DNA from: Cherax quadricarinatus
Lineage: Eukaryota > Arthropoda > Malacostraca > Decapoda > Parastacidae
Length of the DNA: 64,000 bases
Direction of reading: 5' to 3'
NCBI RefSeq assembly: GCF_038502225.1
Contig: NC_091307.1
Span: forward strand, 20,197,032-20,261,031
Shown here: positions 21,432 to 33,441 of the stretch, one piece after another
Numbering within the stretch: position 1 is the stretch's first letter
Layout of the letters: each line of letters begins with the position of its first letter
The notes under the pieces: generated by a model
The model's input: the letters and a program-made list of their open reading frames with translations, nothing else
What the model was told of the DNA's origin: nothing
The model's database searches: none
Position numbers and translations under genes: made by a program

Positions 21432-21500
21432 ATCCTCTTGGCTGTCGTGATCTTTATCTTATTATGTAAATGGTTAGCGTATTTAATTGAGCAACGTGAT

Positions 21501-22924
21501 GTGTCGGCTGGTTGTGTTACTTGTTTGAAGGGTCGACGTGTTCTGGTGTCAGCTTGTTTCGCATTAACGCTGCCTCGCTCTTCTTCAATCCCAAAGTTTG
21601 TCGAGTGTAATGGCCAGGTTTTTGCGCAGCGACCCCGCGGCCACAAACCAATTCACTTCCAATCATGATGATCGGGTGTGGAGTAATGAATATCCTAGGT
21701 GGCATCCCACTGTTGATGACGGAGGCGATGAGAGTGATAGTGGCGGTGATGATGGTGAAGGTGAACTGATGACGAGGGTGGCGACTCTTGCAGCAGGCGA
21801 GCCAGGCCACTCTGAAGGCCGCCTACGTCAGCTTGCCTTGTTATCCAACTTGCCGGAAAGGATTACATGAGGGTGCCGCGTGAGAGCATTGCTAGGGGAG
21901 TGCAGAGGCTGGGGGCGAGCCCAGACACAGACAACCACCTCGTCTACCTTTATCTGTAATCAGCTTGGCAAGTGGTCACGACATCGGCTTTGGATTGCAG
22001 CGTGTAAGTAGTGGCCTAGTCCATCACTCTCCAAATGCACAAGAATTGACAAGGTCTCCCAGGAATTCTGTATTACCTGGGCCAGTGTGGGAGTGGTTAG
22101 ACACTTGAAGGACATGATTCTCGGGTAGTTACCCTTGATGGGAGCAGATTGATCAGTAGGATAGGGCTAGATGTGATCCATGAACATTATTAATATCTGT
22201 GATCACATTCATATATGTATTTATTCGCTGATATTCATGCGGAAGGAATGTCTTTGTTGTTGGCAAGCAAAAACTGAAGAAAGTCATTCTCTTTCATTTC
22301 TCCTTTACCATAAGGAGGTGGCGTTATTTTTTTTCCTTATGCGTCTTGTGTAGTTGTCAAGACTAGGTGGGTGTTCCTGTTGGTCTCTTGCTGTAACCTT
22401 GTGTATTTTGAACTCCTCTTGTGATGAATGTTCTTGTTGGTCCCTTACTGTGACCTTGAGTATTGTGTGCCCTGAATCTTGAAATTATGCGTCTCATGAA
22501 GAGTTCTGTGTACTTAAGTGTGGGTCTTAATTTGTGTATATGTGGATCTTTATTGAGTTTTGTGCATTTCATATACTATCTCAGTCACTGTTACCAGCAC
22601 GCCAACGCTGAATTTTTTCTTTATACGATTAAGCAGATTTCTACTCTACTTTGGTTACGTTAACATCAATTAATCGAATTTAATCAGTTATGCATTAACA
22701 CCAATAAAATCAATAACGAATGAAAATATTTTGTAGCGCGAATAGAAAATTGTGAACCACCTAGAAGACTGAGAAATCATGAGAGTAAAATGCGACATTC
22801 ACAGTTTGGTGTTTAAGTCGCTTTATAGTCGGATTTGAGTCGAAATGGTCGGCATTTTCTTAGGAGGATAGGTTGCAAATTACGCATTAATATTGCTGGT
22901 CTATACCTGCCGGTCAGTATACTA
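21501..22924. other. Unassigned DNA
   Basis: No known repeat recognised. An open plus frame at 21598-21870 (acidic, DDGGDESDSGGDDG) shows no domain. A degenerate duplication of about 65 bp lies at 22365-22490 (GTTGGTCTCTTGCTGTAACC and GTTGGTCCCTTACTGTGACC). Confidence 0.4.
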
Positions 22925-23345
22925 GGTGGGATGCTTGTGTATTGAAGGATGTTTTCAGGAGTCATCGCCTGGTCCCAGACTAGGCCTGGTGGATCAAGGC
23001 CTGATAACCCAGGCTGTTACTGTTGGCCGCATTGAGTGCATGAGGAAATTATCAAGTTCCTTCTCTAAGACAGCAGGAGGACTGTTTATCCCCTTTATGT
23101 ATGATGGAAGGCTCTTACATTTATTGTGTTATTTCTTAGTGTACTGATGGCACCCCTGTTTTTCACTGGGCAGTTTTCACTGCCCGTCCATCCTCTTGCT
23201 TTCATAGATTTGGGACGAATGCCTCTGGGATTTTCTAGGTGTAATTTATTAATAAATGTATCTGAATCGCTGTTTGATCAAAGAAAGGTATCCACGTATT
23301 CCATAACCCGTCCTCTGTACCTCAATGCATGCGAATGGAGTAGTG
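22925..23345 (-). pseudogene. LINE D C-terminus and tail, eroded
   Basis: Plus-strand words CTGGTGGATCAAGGCCTGAT and CAGGCTGTTACTGTTGGCCG are the reverse of the D tail. Upstream on the minus strand lie remains of the SSIRG/INSPPAVLEKE-like C-terminal coding region. Confidence 0.65.
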
Positions 23346-23817
23346 CAGAGTGCGGCATAAGCTGATAATGCAGCTCAGTATTAGCGTTGAAAATTTGAAA
23401 GGATTTAGGAAAAGCATTCATAAGTCACATGGAGTCTAATATACAAATTTCTTCGAGTAAAATGGTAAATTAGGACATACCCAAATCTAATTCAAACCAA
23501 AGGACCAAATAGACGAATATCCTAGACTATATAAGCACATTAAACTTGAAGCCGCCCAGAAGTTGCATTATCAAGTTATCGGCATGGAAGCTTTGAAGCT
23601 AATCAGACGCGACACTCAGAAAATAATCGCATGAAAAACAGTGTTTATTTTTTTCCACTTTCTTCCAAAGAAAGAGAGACCTGTACAGGTCAAAACCAAT
23701 CCAAATTTTTCTATTTTTTTTTTTAGTTTCACTATTTGTTGTCTTAAGGCAAATTTATTAGATTTAATAGTTCATCCTAACTGGCTGGAATTGTCTACTC
23801 TTACACTCGTCAAGGTA
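23346..23817. other. Unassigned A/T-rich DNA
   Basis: Nothing recognised. Confidence 0.35.
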
Positions 23818-23955
23818 GGTTCCTTGATGCTGGTGAGGGGCTCATGATCTAAGGAATGGGTTCTGTGCTCTAATCCCCTGAATTAAACCTGAATGACTTC
23901 CATTCCCTCTCAGGTGCTGTATAATCCCTACGGGTTTAGCGCTCCCCCATGATAA
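23818..23955 (+). repeat. Interspersed repeat family G
   Basis: Runs TTCCTTGATGCTGGTGAGG, GGGCTCATGATCTAAGG, AAACCTGAATGACTTCC, then TACGGGTTTAGCGCTCCCCC. It is one of about nine copies here. Read on the minus strand its first block resembles the last codons of the PLE at 32.0 kb. Confidence 0.65.
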
Positions 23956-24554
23956 TCTGCTATTACAGTGTTTGCTGCACTATTCCATTTTAGTTGAAAT
24001 TACAATCGGCAGGGTATTTGGGACCAGGTTTAAGAGATTTTCAAGATAGTACTAAATTTTTTAATTGTTGATCTTTGAATTGCTAGGAAGTTGCATCTGG
24101 TGGTTTATATACAAGTTGTTGTGGTACGGGTACTGGAGGAGGTTGAGCATCGGAAGACGTGGAGTGGTGTGTGTACTAGACAGGGTTGGGTAGGACGTCG
24201 GGAGACGTAGAGTAGTGTGGGTATCACTGGGATGTGTCGAGGTAGAGCCAACCAGTGATGAGTTTTCAGATAGCCCCAATTACCCTCCCAATTAGGCGGA
24301 GTCCCTCTTGTTGCCTGCTTACTACTCCCTGTTGCCTCGTCTGCTTACGGCTCCCTGTCGCCGTGCCTACTTGCCGCTCCCTGTCGCCCCCCTATCTCCT
24401 CCCCTGCCTGCTGCTCCCTGTCGCCTCGCCAGGTTACCCATTGTCTACTGCCTTCTTGGTTTTCTTCCTCTCCTGATAGCTTATTTCTTATCGTTGCTTC
24501 CTGCTGCCTGCCAATTTACCCACTTCGCTTTCTTCTTTGATTGTCTGCCAGCTT
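23956..24554. other. Unassigned; C/T-rich CTGCC-type low complexity
   Basis: From about 24310 the sequence is dominated by imperfect GCCTGCTTACTGCTCCCTGT-like words of roughly 30-40 bp. No gene. Confidence 0.45.
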
Positions 24555-24730
24555 CAGCTTTCCTCAGTGGCTGATTGTTTACCTACCTTTTCTTAATAGC
24601 TGATTGTCTGCCTAATTTTACTCAATAACGATTGCCTACCTTTCCTCAATAGCTGATTGTTTACCTGCCTTTTCTCAGTAGCTGTTTGCCTTCCTTTTCT
24701 GAATAGCTGATTGTTTGCCTACCTGGCTTA
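24555..24730. repeat. Degenerate ~34-bp tandem repeat
   Basis: Five to six copies of a unit around CAATAGCTGATTGTTTACCT and CCTTTTCT, with point changes and small gaps. Confidence 0.65.
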
Positions 24731-24799
24731 TCTAAACTCACTTTAATGCCTCTCATCTTACCTGCGTCCTCTTGTTTTTGTATAAAATGTTGTGTTGCT

Positions 24800-24860
24800 G
24801 ACTAGTATTAAATCAAAATTTTTATTGGGACAAGATGTCGCTCTCTGCAGAGCTTGATGA
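24800..24860 (-). repeat. Decayed ribozyme-like module
   Basis: Minus strand reads GAGCTCTGCAGAGAGCGACAT-like stem followed by CCCAATAAAAA. It looks like the stem II, GAAAC and AATAAA module seen elsewhere, but the GAAA box has changed to GACA. Low certainty. Confidence 0.3.
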
Positions 24861-24904
24861 AGCCCTAGACAAAGTGAGCAAGAGGCTAGGCAGACAGTGC
24901 AGGA

Positions 24905-25215
24905 TACCTCCCTGAAAAGCAGGGAAGCGATGAGCTCACACTTAAGAGAATTCAATAAGTGTTAAGGGACCACGACTCTTCAGCGCCCTCCCTTTTTTCA
25001 TAATGGGGAATTACTAACAAACTCCAAGCTGTCCTCAAGAGGAAACTAGACAGATTCCTCAAATCAGTTCTTGATCAGCCGGGTTGTGATGCATGCGTTG
25101 AACTGCGGGCCGAGGGCACTAACAGCTTGATCCATGAGGGCAGCAACCAGGAGGCCTGGACTGGGACCGAGCCCCGGGGGCGATAACCTTCGGAAGCGAC
25201 TCCAGGTTGGCTTCG
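24905..25215 (+). pseudogene. LINE D C-terminus and tail
   Basis: Has TGAAAAGCAGGGAAGCGATG, AACTCCAAGCTGTCCTCAAG, CAGTTCTTGATCAGCCGGG, GGAGGCCTGGACTGGGACCG and CCGGGGGCGATAACC, the standard D order. 5'-truncated. Confidence 0.75.
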
Positions 25216-25810
25216 GCCTTTTCTTCTGCTGTCTCATCTGCTTGCCTAACTTAGTTCCCCTTGTTTATCTTTCTTTGTTATTCCTATTGCCTGCTTGAGT
25301 ACTGCCTCATCTGCTCCCTGTTGTTCCTATCACCTGCTGCATTATTTGCCTGTTCCTTCCCCTAACAAAATATTTATCTTTCCTTTCCCTAACAAAATAT
25401 TTATCTTCTTTAGCAGCTCACCTGGTGTGTTTATATTTGTTTCTGCGTCCCTTTCATCGTCTCACTCTCTCGTCTCCTTTGCATGCTTGTCTTCTGTTAC
25501 ATTTCTGGTGCCATTCTGTTGCTTTCATATAACTATCCTGGTGCTTTTTTTTGCTGTCTTGTTGCCTTTCTGCTGTTTTACTGCTGCTGTCTTCCTCCTG
25601 TCATCTTCCTTTCCCCTTCCTGGTATTTTCTTCTTGCTGCCGTCTTTCTCTCGCCTTCCTGGTATATTCTTGTTACCGACCTGGTGCTTTCCTGTCGTCC
25701 TGGTACTTCCTGCTGTCTTCTTTCTGCTGTCTTTCTGCTTGCCTTCTTTCCTCGAGAACTTTTATTATCCCGGGCACTTTGCTGTCTTTCGTTTCTTCTG
25801 GCTCATGTGA
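25216..25810. other. C/T-rich low-complexity tract
   Basis: Imperfect repeats of TTGCTGTCTT, CTTCCTGG and TTTCTGCTGT. The overlapping long hydrophobic frames (up to 171 codons) in all three plus frames are composition artefacts. Confidence 0.6.
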
Positions 25811-26366
25811 GAGTAGCAGTCATGGCATGGTTAACAAGGTAGTCAGGAACAGCTGTACGCAGTTATAGTCTTAAGTCTCTTCCTTCTGAGGGTATCGTGA
25901 AGGATCAGCTGTCCCGTTACTCCCCTGTAGCAAATGGCACCCTGTTTAAGACTGCCCAGGACTTTAGGATTTAGTTGCAGTAGTTTTGGGGTCTAACGTT
26001 AACCTTGTTGGTCCTCCAGGCGTGAGATTGAGTAGTGAAGGGTTACTGTAAAACTGTAAAGTTGTTTGAGATGACAGATGTTTCCGGACTTCATCTGTGA
26101 CAGTAGCCCATCTTCCATCTGGAAGCACACAGCCTACACAAAGCTGACTTTTATATCACTGAGTAAACGCCTGGCATCACGGTGCCTTGACCAACGCCAG
26201 TATCACATCCGTGACTTGACACACTCCACTTGTATGTTGGTCTGTGTTGCCTGTACAAAATGGTTTTATGCTGTATTCCACTTTCAAAAATCTTCACACT
26301 TCCTGAAGATATATTTTGCCCTCTTAAAGTCAGACGAAGGATTTTCTGAATTTATCTCTGTATCTC
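25811..26366. other. Unassigned DNA
   Basis: Nothing recognised. Confidence 0.35.
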
Positions 26367-26376
26367 TATAATTTTT

Positions 26377-26599
26377 ACACACAAATAACCCGCACATAGG
26401 AGAAAGAAGCTTATGACGACGCGTCGGTCCGAGTTGAACCATTTACTAGTCACTCCCATATATACTGGCTCTCTCATCTTTGTGTTAGTGTGACTTGTAA
26501 ATGGTCCAAGTCGGACCGAAACGTCGTCACAGCTTCTCTCTCCTATGTACGGGTTATTTGTATATTGTTTCAGCCACAGTATTGTGCCTTTTTGTACTT
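26377..26599 (+). mobile_element. Inverted-repeat element related to 48008-48202
   Basis: Arms 26381-26453 and 26490-26561 are imperfect reverse complements (AACCCGCACATAGG, GGTCCGAGTTGAACC, and reversed AATGGTCCAAGTCGGACCG, AAACGTCGTC). The right side alone extends by TTTCAGCCACAGTATTGTGC, as in the 48-kb copy in the opposite orientation. A 10-bp TATAATTTTT flanks both sides (26367-26376 and 26600-26609), a possible target duplication in A/T-rich sequence. Confidence 0.65.
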
Positions 26600-26609
26600 T
26601 ATAATTTTT

Positions 26610-28212
<1,603 letters not shown>

Positions 28213-28310
28213 AGCTTCTGTACTCAATCTGCAGACTGTTGTGGCTGGGTTGTGGTAGTGGTAGTAGTGGGAACAGCAGCTGATTCTGCAGACTGTTGTG
28301 GCTGGGTTTT
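28213..28310. repeat. Short tandem duplication (~60 bp)
   Basis: CTGCAGACTGTTGTGGCTGG occurs twice, 56 bp apart, each after an AGCAGCT word. Confidence 0.7.
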
Positions 28311-29329
28311 GATAGCAATGGTAGTCAAGAGAAAGGTAGGCAAGTTATGTTAATGAAGCTTTTGCTGTGGCCAGTGTGAGGGAAATTAAGGTGACAGTGC
28401 CTTGTGTTGGAATATAAGATTATTATTATTATAATTATAATTAAGCGCTAAACTCATAAGGGTCGTATGGGCATGTTTTCTTGCATTCCTTGCCTGTTAG
28501 TAAAAAATGACACCTGTGAGTTAATCGATCGTTGTGGGGTAACATCCTGGGATAAAATTCATTTGCAAATGTATGAGAAACTCCAGCTTTACTAGATGTC
28601 ATATCCTGAGCAAAAATGCCTACATATGTGTTAAAAGTTTTAGTTCCATTGGGTGAAACGTATCCACAGGCTATGATATATGTAATAATAATAATAATAA
28701 TGGAATTTTGATGAATGCACGCAAATGGAAAAAAGTAGTGCTTGACAGATATTCCTGATAATTTATTGTATTCTCAAGCTATGATGAGGACTCGTGCATG
28801 TAGCCGCAGCTGTGGGAATTGCTTGTAAAAGCTCAATATAGGGATAGATGGGGAGAAAGTCGGGGACAGATAACCTTTCCAAGTAGGTTTAGTAGCCACG
28901 AGACACATTAGGCTAGCAGAGGTGTCTTCAGCGGCACAATGCCTTCCACCAGCGACGCTTCTGAGAGTGCGTCTTAATTAACCAACTCTTGATTATACTT
29001 AATTGCTACGTGGCATAACTGCGGCTCTCCAGGTCCCTCGTCTGTATTCACAAGGGGAAGAGTTTGGTAGTCTGCCCACGCAGTCGCTCGTATTGGCCAT
29101 GCAAATACTGGCGTCAGGTTCTTGTGTCGCAGAATTCAAATGGTTCTTAATTGTTTTATTGGTATGGTTGGAGGCGCGTCTGTAGTGCTCCTGGTCCTCG
29201 AGGACGGCGTTAGTCATGTGTTGCCTGAGTAATTTATATTTTATTAAGCAAAATTGAATACATCAGTAATGTGCGGCTACCTCATTCACCCATGTTTGTT
29301 ATCTGTCATATTCCATCACACGGGATTGG
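28311..29329. other. Unassigned DNA
   Basis: Includes a short family G remnant at 28440-28475 (AAGCGCTAAACTCATAAGGG) and an (AAT)n tract at 28683-28700. No gene seen. Confidence 0.4.
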
Positions 29330-29480
29330 TTATCTGAAAGACACCCGAAGGATGTTTTTGGGGGTTCGGTCCGGTCGTAGACCAGGCCTTCTGGTGGATT
29401 AAGGCATTTATCAACCAGGCTGTTATTGCTCGTCGCCAGTAGTCCCATGCACAGTCCATAGCAAGGCTCATCACAGAGCA
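29330..29480 (-). repeat. LINE D tail fragment
   Basis: Plus-strand words GTCGTAGACCAGGCCTTCTG, GTGGATTAAGGC and CAACCAGGCTGTTATTGC are the reverse of the D tail. Confidence 0.65.
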
Positions 29481-29493
29481 AGATAAACAAAAG

Positions 29494-29494
<1 letters not shown>

Positions 29495-29572
<78 letters not shown>
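29495..29572. repeat. (TA)n microsatellite
   Basis: About 39 TA units. Confidence 0.97.
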
Positions 29573-29575
<3 letters not shown>

Positions 29576-29624
29576 GAAAAAATAAGTACATATATAAACG
29601 ATGCACATTAATCGTTGCAAATTC

Positions 29625-30038
<414 letters not shown>

Positions 30039-30050
30039 AGTAATCACAGT

Positions 30051-30258
30051 GGTTTAGAAAGAGATGTGAGCAAACACTAGGACATATTTATTAGAAAACG
30101 TTTCGGTCACCATGTATCACTCACACACCACATAACCTCTGCATGTTAGATGTGATCAAAGTCCTAGGACCGAAATGTTTTCTAATAAATATGTCCTAGT
30201 GTTTGCTTAAGTGTATTTTTAAACCAATTTGTCGGCATCTGTTGCCAAGGTTTATACC
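30051..30258 (+). mobile_element. 208-bp inverted-repeat element with 12-bp target duplication
   Basis: Flanked by AGTAATCACAGT at 30039-30050 and 30259-30270. Arms 30071-30108 and 30168-30205 match at 37 of 38 positions. Each includes GACCGAAA(C/T)GTTTTCTAA followed by TAAATATG (AATAAA inside). Only the right end continues, with TTTGTCGGCATCTGTTGCC and AAGG, the TGTCGG tail with a GGCA/TGCC hairpin. The CUGANGA core has decayed to GUGAUCA/GUGAUAC. Non-coding. Confidence 0.75.
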
Positions 30259-30375
30259 AGTAATCACAGTAACCAGGCCTTCAGGACTTAACTGGGAGAC
30301 CTATATCTGGTGGCCTGGTCTGAGACCGAGCCGGAGGGGCGTTGACCCTCGGAAGCATCCTTCAGATAACCCACA
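30259..30375 (+). repeat. LINE D tail fragment
   Basis: AACCAGGCCTTCAGG, GGTGGCCTGGTCTGAGACCG and GCGTTGACCCTCGGAAGCA follow the D tail order. It begins next to the target duplicate of the element at 30051. Confidence 0.55.
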
Positions 30376-30584
30376 ATGTGGAGATGAAAACTCCACGACT
30401 TTGTGCTTCTTAATCGGCTAGAATAATAAGTATAATTTGCACCCAAATTCTAATCCTGGATGATGTAGGTCACAGTGTGCCTTTGTCAGACCCCACAGGT
30501 TATATTTACATATCTAAAAAAATATTGATCATTTCGTATATTACAATTTGTTGATATAGTTTATTTACACAACACAATACAGTA

Positions 30585-30710
30585 CAATACCAGGCTGTGA
30601 TGGATACAGCAGCAACCTGATTGACCAGGCTAGCACCAAACGAGCCTGGCCCGTGGCCCGGCTTCGGGAGTAAAAGACTCTGAAAACTCATTAAAGATAG
30701 AGGTATCAAA
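30585..30710 (+). repeat. LINE D tail, variant ending in AAACTC
   Basis: ACCAGGCTGTGATGGATACA, ACCTGATTGACCAGGC, GAGCCTGGCCCGTGGCCCGG and GAAAACTCATTAAAG. Confidence 0.7.
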
Positions 30711-31114
30711 GGTATGTAATACGTAAGTACCTCAAGATAATTCATGTATCCAATCATTACCATTAAAAACAGATTTTGTTAAATTACAACTTCGTCAGAT
30801 AACAGTTTGTTTATCTAGCTGGTGCAGAATGTTGATACAGTCCCGAGATGTCAGATATATCGTTAACAATGAAGTGATATGCAATTTCCTCTAATTCTTG
30901 TTTGGACCTTTTTCTAAATGGTTGGACACAATGATATACCTTTCTTTTGGTTGGTCTTGTCTTGGTTCACATTACAAGTGACAGGCGTCTCCTTACAAGC
31001 TGATCTGCCAGTGATACTGCTCGAGTTTAGAGTCTAGAGTCTAGACTAAGGTCAGGCTTTAACAACGTCTTGCAGTCTGCTGATATAGTTACTTTTTTAT
31101 TCATAATCTACCCT
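30711..31114. other. Unassigned DNA
   Basis: Nothing recognised beyond a short GAGTCTAGAGTCTAGAC repeat near 31030. Confidence 0.3.
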
Positions 31115-31235
31115 GGAAGATACAAGGCGGCGGACATTAACAGCTTGATCGACTAGGACAGCAACCAGGAGGCCTGGTCTTGGATCGGGCCGCTGGGGAG
31201 ATGATCCCGCAAGCTACTCCAGGCATCCTCCACGT
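31115..31235 (+). repeat. LINE D tail fragment
   Basis: CAGCTTGATCGACTAGG, AGGAGGCCTGGTCTTGGATC and GGGCCGCTGGGGAGATGATC match the D tail. Confidence 0.65.
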
Positions 31236-31630
31236 AACCCTCAATCTTCAGGCTCATTCCATCCCTACCTGGACCACATCCTCCAGTGCTATTGAAGTTT
31301 TACATGAGGTCAGCGGGTAATCAAGGTCAAAATTAACACTCTTAGGAGAGGGGACGTGTCCACCCCTCCGACCACCTTGTTATAATAGCCAAACACTAAT
31401 TACGTTAGCGCCCCTCGTCCGGGAGGGAAGCTCCAGGACACCTAATGACAGAGACAGGGTGACAGGAGAGGCTGGGGTGAGGAGAGGTTTTTGGGTAAAG
31501 GATGAGGTAGAGGCGGGTGCATGGAAGAGCAGGGTATAAGAAGAATCTCCGTTAGAGACAGGGTAAGGTCTAAGGGTGAAATTTGAGTGAGGTGGAGAGG
31601 GTGCAGAGAATATTTGGGGTAAAGGAAAGG

Positions 31631-31680
<50 letters not shown>

Positions 31681-31889
31681 CTGAAGGGAGTGAGGGGGAT
31701 TTTGGGAAAGAAGCGGGAGAGAGCGAGGCAGAGGATGTACAGGTGAGGGAGAGGGTGGAGGTAGGGGATGGGGGTGATGGTAGGAGTGGTAAGGGGCAAA
31801 TTGGAGTGTTGAAAATGTATTGCTTTGGGGAATACAGTTAATTTAGGCGAGAAGGTCGGGTGAGGGGGAGGGAGGTAACACGTACAGGG

Positions 31890-31892
<3 letters not shown>
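31236..31892. other. Purine-rich tract with (GA)n
   Basis: From 31390 the plus strand is mostly A and G. A (GA)n run lies at 31634-31679. The long minus frame here (Ser/Leu/Pro-rich) is a composition artefact. Confidence 0.6.

Positions 31893-31974
<82 letters not shown>
31893..31974. repeat. (AC)n microsatellite
   Basis: About 40 AC units followed by CTCACT and CTCTCACT decay. Confidence 0.97.
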
Positions 31975-31978
<4 letters not shown>

Positions 31979-32037
31979 TCTCACTCTCACTTTCTCACAA
32001 TCTCACTCATTAACTCACTAACAAAAGGAATCAACCC

Positions 32038-33441
32038 TCACTGCCTCATGAGAGGCTCCTCGATGCCAGTGAGGAGCTCTTGTTCCAAAGGATTCGACCT
32101 TTTCTCGCCATCGTTATATCGATTGGGAGGTCCTGCAATCCCATAGGCGTTGAAGTTGTTGGATATAGAAATAAGTGATGATTCCAGGATTCTTCGGTAT
32201 TGGGTGTTGTCTTCTGTGGCGATAAGTCTTGAGTTTCTGTAGTTTATCAAGTGGTTGTGTGAATTACGGTGTTGTACGCAGGCATTCCTTGTGTCGTCAG
32301 ACCTGCTTGCGTATTGGTGTTCTGAAATACGTGTTTGGAGGTCCCTTGATGTTTCGCCCACGTATAACTTGTTGCAGTCATTACAAGGGATTATGTATAC
32401 CCCTGCAGAGGATGGAGGCTTGTCCTGCCTACTACTGGTGATGTCCTTGATGGTCGTGGTTGTGGAGGTAGATACTTGGAATGATGTTTTGGCAAAGATG
32501 TTGGAAACATGTTTGGCAATGGAGTTGGTGGGAAGGACTATGTATCTCTTCTCGGCAGTGTCTTCTCTGGGTGTGTTGAAGATGTTTAGTGCTCGCCGTC
32601 TGCATTCTCTGATGAAGTGACGAGGATAGTGGAGTTTGGAAAATACCTGTTCAATTATAGTGCATTCTTCCTCAAGGAACTCGTTGCTGCAGATTCTGAG
32701 TGCACGCAGGAAGAAGCCTATAATTACACCACGTTTGGTTTTGGTGTCGTGGTGAGAGCAGAAGTGGAGAAGATCGTTTTGGTTGGTGGGTTTTCGATAG
32801 ACTTTAAAACGAAGTTCGTGGTCAGCTTTGCAGAGTAGAACATCAAGGAAAGGAAGAGTGTTGTCGACCTCTTCTTCAAGTGTGAACTGGATTGAAGGCT
32901 CGACCTGGTTGAGCTTGTCTTGGAGAGCTTGAACGTTGAAGCGTTTAGGAGTTATGAGGAGAATGTCGTCAACATAACGGAGCCAGGTGACAGACGAAGG
33001 AATAATGGTGGAGAAACGTTCGGCTTCTAGATGTTCCATGTATAGGTTCGCTAGGACTGCACTGAGTGGCGAACCCATGGGTAGTCCAAAAGTCTGCTGA
33101 AAGAGGTGATTTTCAAAAGAGAAACACGTAAAGCCAACACATAGTTCAACCAGGTCGATGAAGTCGCTGGCTGGAATGGGAAGATCAAGTGAATCGTCAA
33201 TTTTCTTGCGCAAGAGATCGATGGCTTGTTTAGTAGGTACTTTAGTGAATAGGGAAGTCACGTCAAGGCTGGAAAGTTTCTTGTTCCTGATGTTGATGTT
33301 GCGAATGCGATTGAGAAGATCACCTGAGTGTTTGAGATGTGCTGGACTGATAGTGCCCAAGAGTTTCGAGAGGTGTTTGGCGAGAATTCCTGAGAGCTTG
33401 TGGGGAGCACTGGCTTTACGTGTTTCTCTTTTGAAAATCAC
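32038..33441 (-). CDS. Penelope-like element protein: RT plus GIY-YIG endonuclease (5'-truncated)
   Basis: 467 codons, ending in a stop at 32038-32040. RT blocks in order: SSLDVTSLFTKVP (about 57-69), FGLPMGSPLSAVLANLYME (118-136), WLRYVDDILLI (153-163; catalytic YVDD at 32965-32976), LPFLDVLLCK and FKVYRKPTNQNDLLH. The C-terminus holds a GIY-YIG nuclease: AGVYIIPCNDCNKLYVGETS (346-365), then LQTRISEH, with a Glu in RRILESSLI as the likely metal ligand. RT plus C-terminal GIY-YIG defines Penelope-like elements, which prime reverse transcription at a nick. The N-terminal part of a usual ~700-800 residue protein is missing. The first ~9 codons are read from the inverted copy beyond 33416, so the Met at 33441 is not the native start. 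The frame has no stop inside, so it is young. Confidence 0.92.
   Translation of the reverse strand: MIFKRETRKASAPHKLSGILAKHLSKLLGTISPAHLKHSGDLLNRIRNINIRNKKLSSLDVTSLFTKVPTKQAIDLLRKKIDDSLDLPIPASDFIDLVELCVGFTCFSFENHLFQQTFGLPMGSPLSAVLANLYMEHLEAERFSTIIPSSVTWLRYVDDILLITPKRFNVQALQDKLNQVEPSIQFTLEEEVDNTLPFLDVLLCKADHELRFKVYRKPTNQNDLLHFCSHHDTKTKRGVIIGFFLRALRICSNEFLEEECTIIEQVFSKLHYPRHFIRECRRRALNIFNTPREDTAEKRYIVLPTNSIAKHVSNIFAKTSFQVSTSTTTTIKDITSSRQDKPPSSAGVYIIPCNDCNKLYVGETSRDLQTRISEHQYASRSDDTRNACVQHRNSHNHLINYRNSRLIATEDNTQYRRILESSLISISNNFNAYGIAGPPNRYNDGEKRSNPLEQELLTGIEEPLMRQ

Larger units (their letters stand above)
19670..21500 (-). pseudogene. LINE D RT C-terminus and tail, interrupted by two small elements
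   Basis: Host segments are 19690-19833, 20352-20809 and 21432-21500. Joined in order on the minus strand they read a KITTAKR then ITEWVLRTFKTREIMPMV block, LFKSLVLPHLEYCSVL, a GEISELEQIERSFTA block, KHLNYWERLKVLNIYSLERR, and on into the tail that gives DQPRCDGYVGQR. This is the LINE D thumb and C-terminal region. The breaks coincide with direct repeats of 12 bp (element 19834-20351) and 14 bp (element 20810-21431), so both inserts are younger than the LINE. Confidence 0.8.

Noticed and set aside
21598..21870. Acidic 90-codon frame (DDGGDESDSGGDDG)
   Set aside because: No homologue recognised, no splice or codon evidence, flanked by repeats; too weak for a gene call.
25295..25868. Long hydrophobic frames resembling membrane proteins
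   Set aside because: C/T-rich low complexity gives Leu/Phe/Ser in every plus frame.
26490..26561. Active hammerhead in the GGTCC..GGACCGAAACGTC arms (also 48128-48201)
   Set aside because: Stem II, GAAA and a GUC site are there, but the CUGANGA core is not; called ribozyme-related only.
31380..31970. 196-codon minus frame
   Set aside because: Begins in (GT)n and runs through a purine-rich tract; composition artefact.
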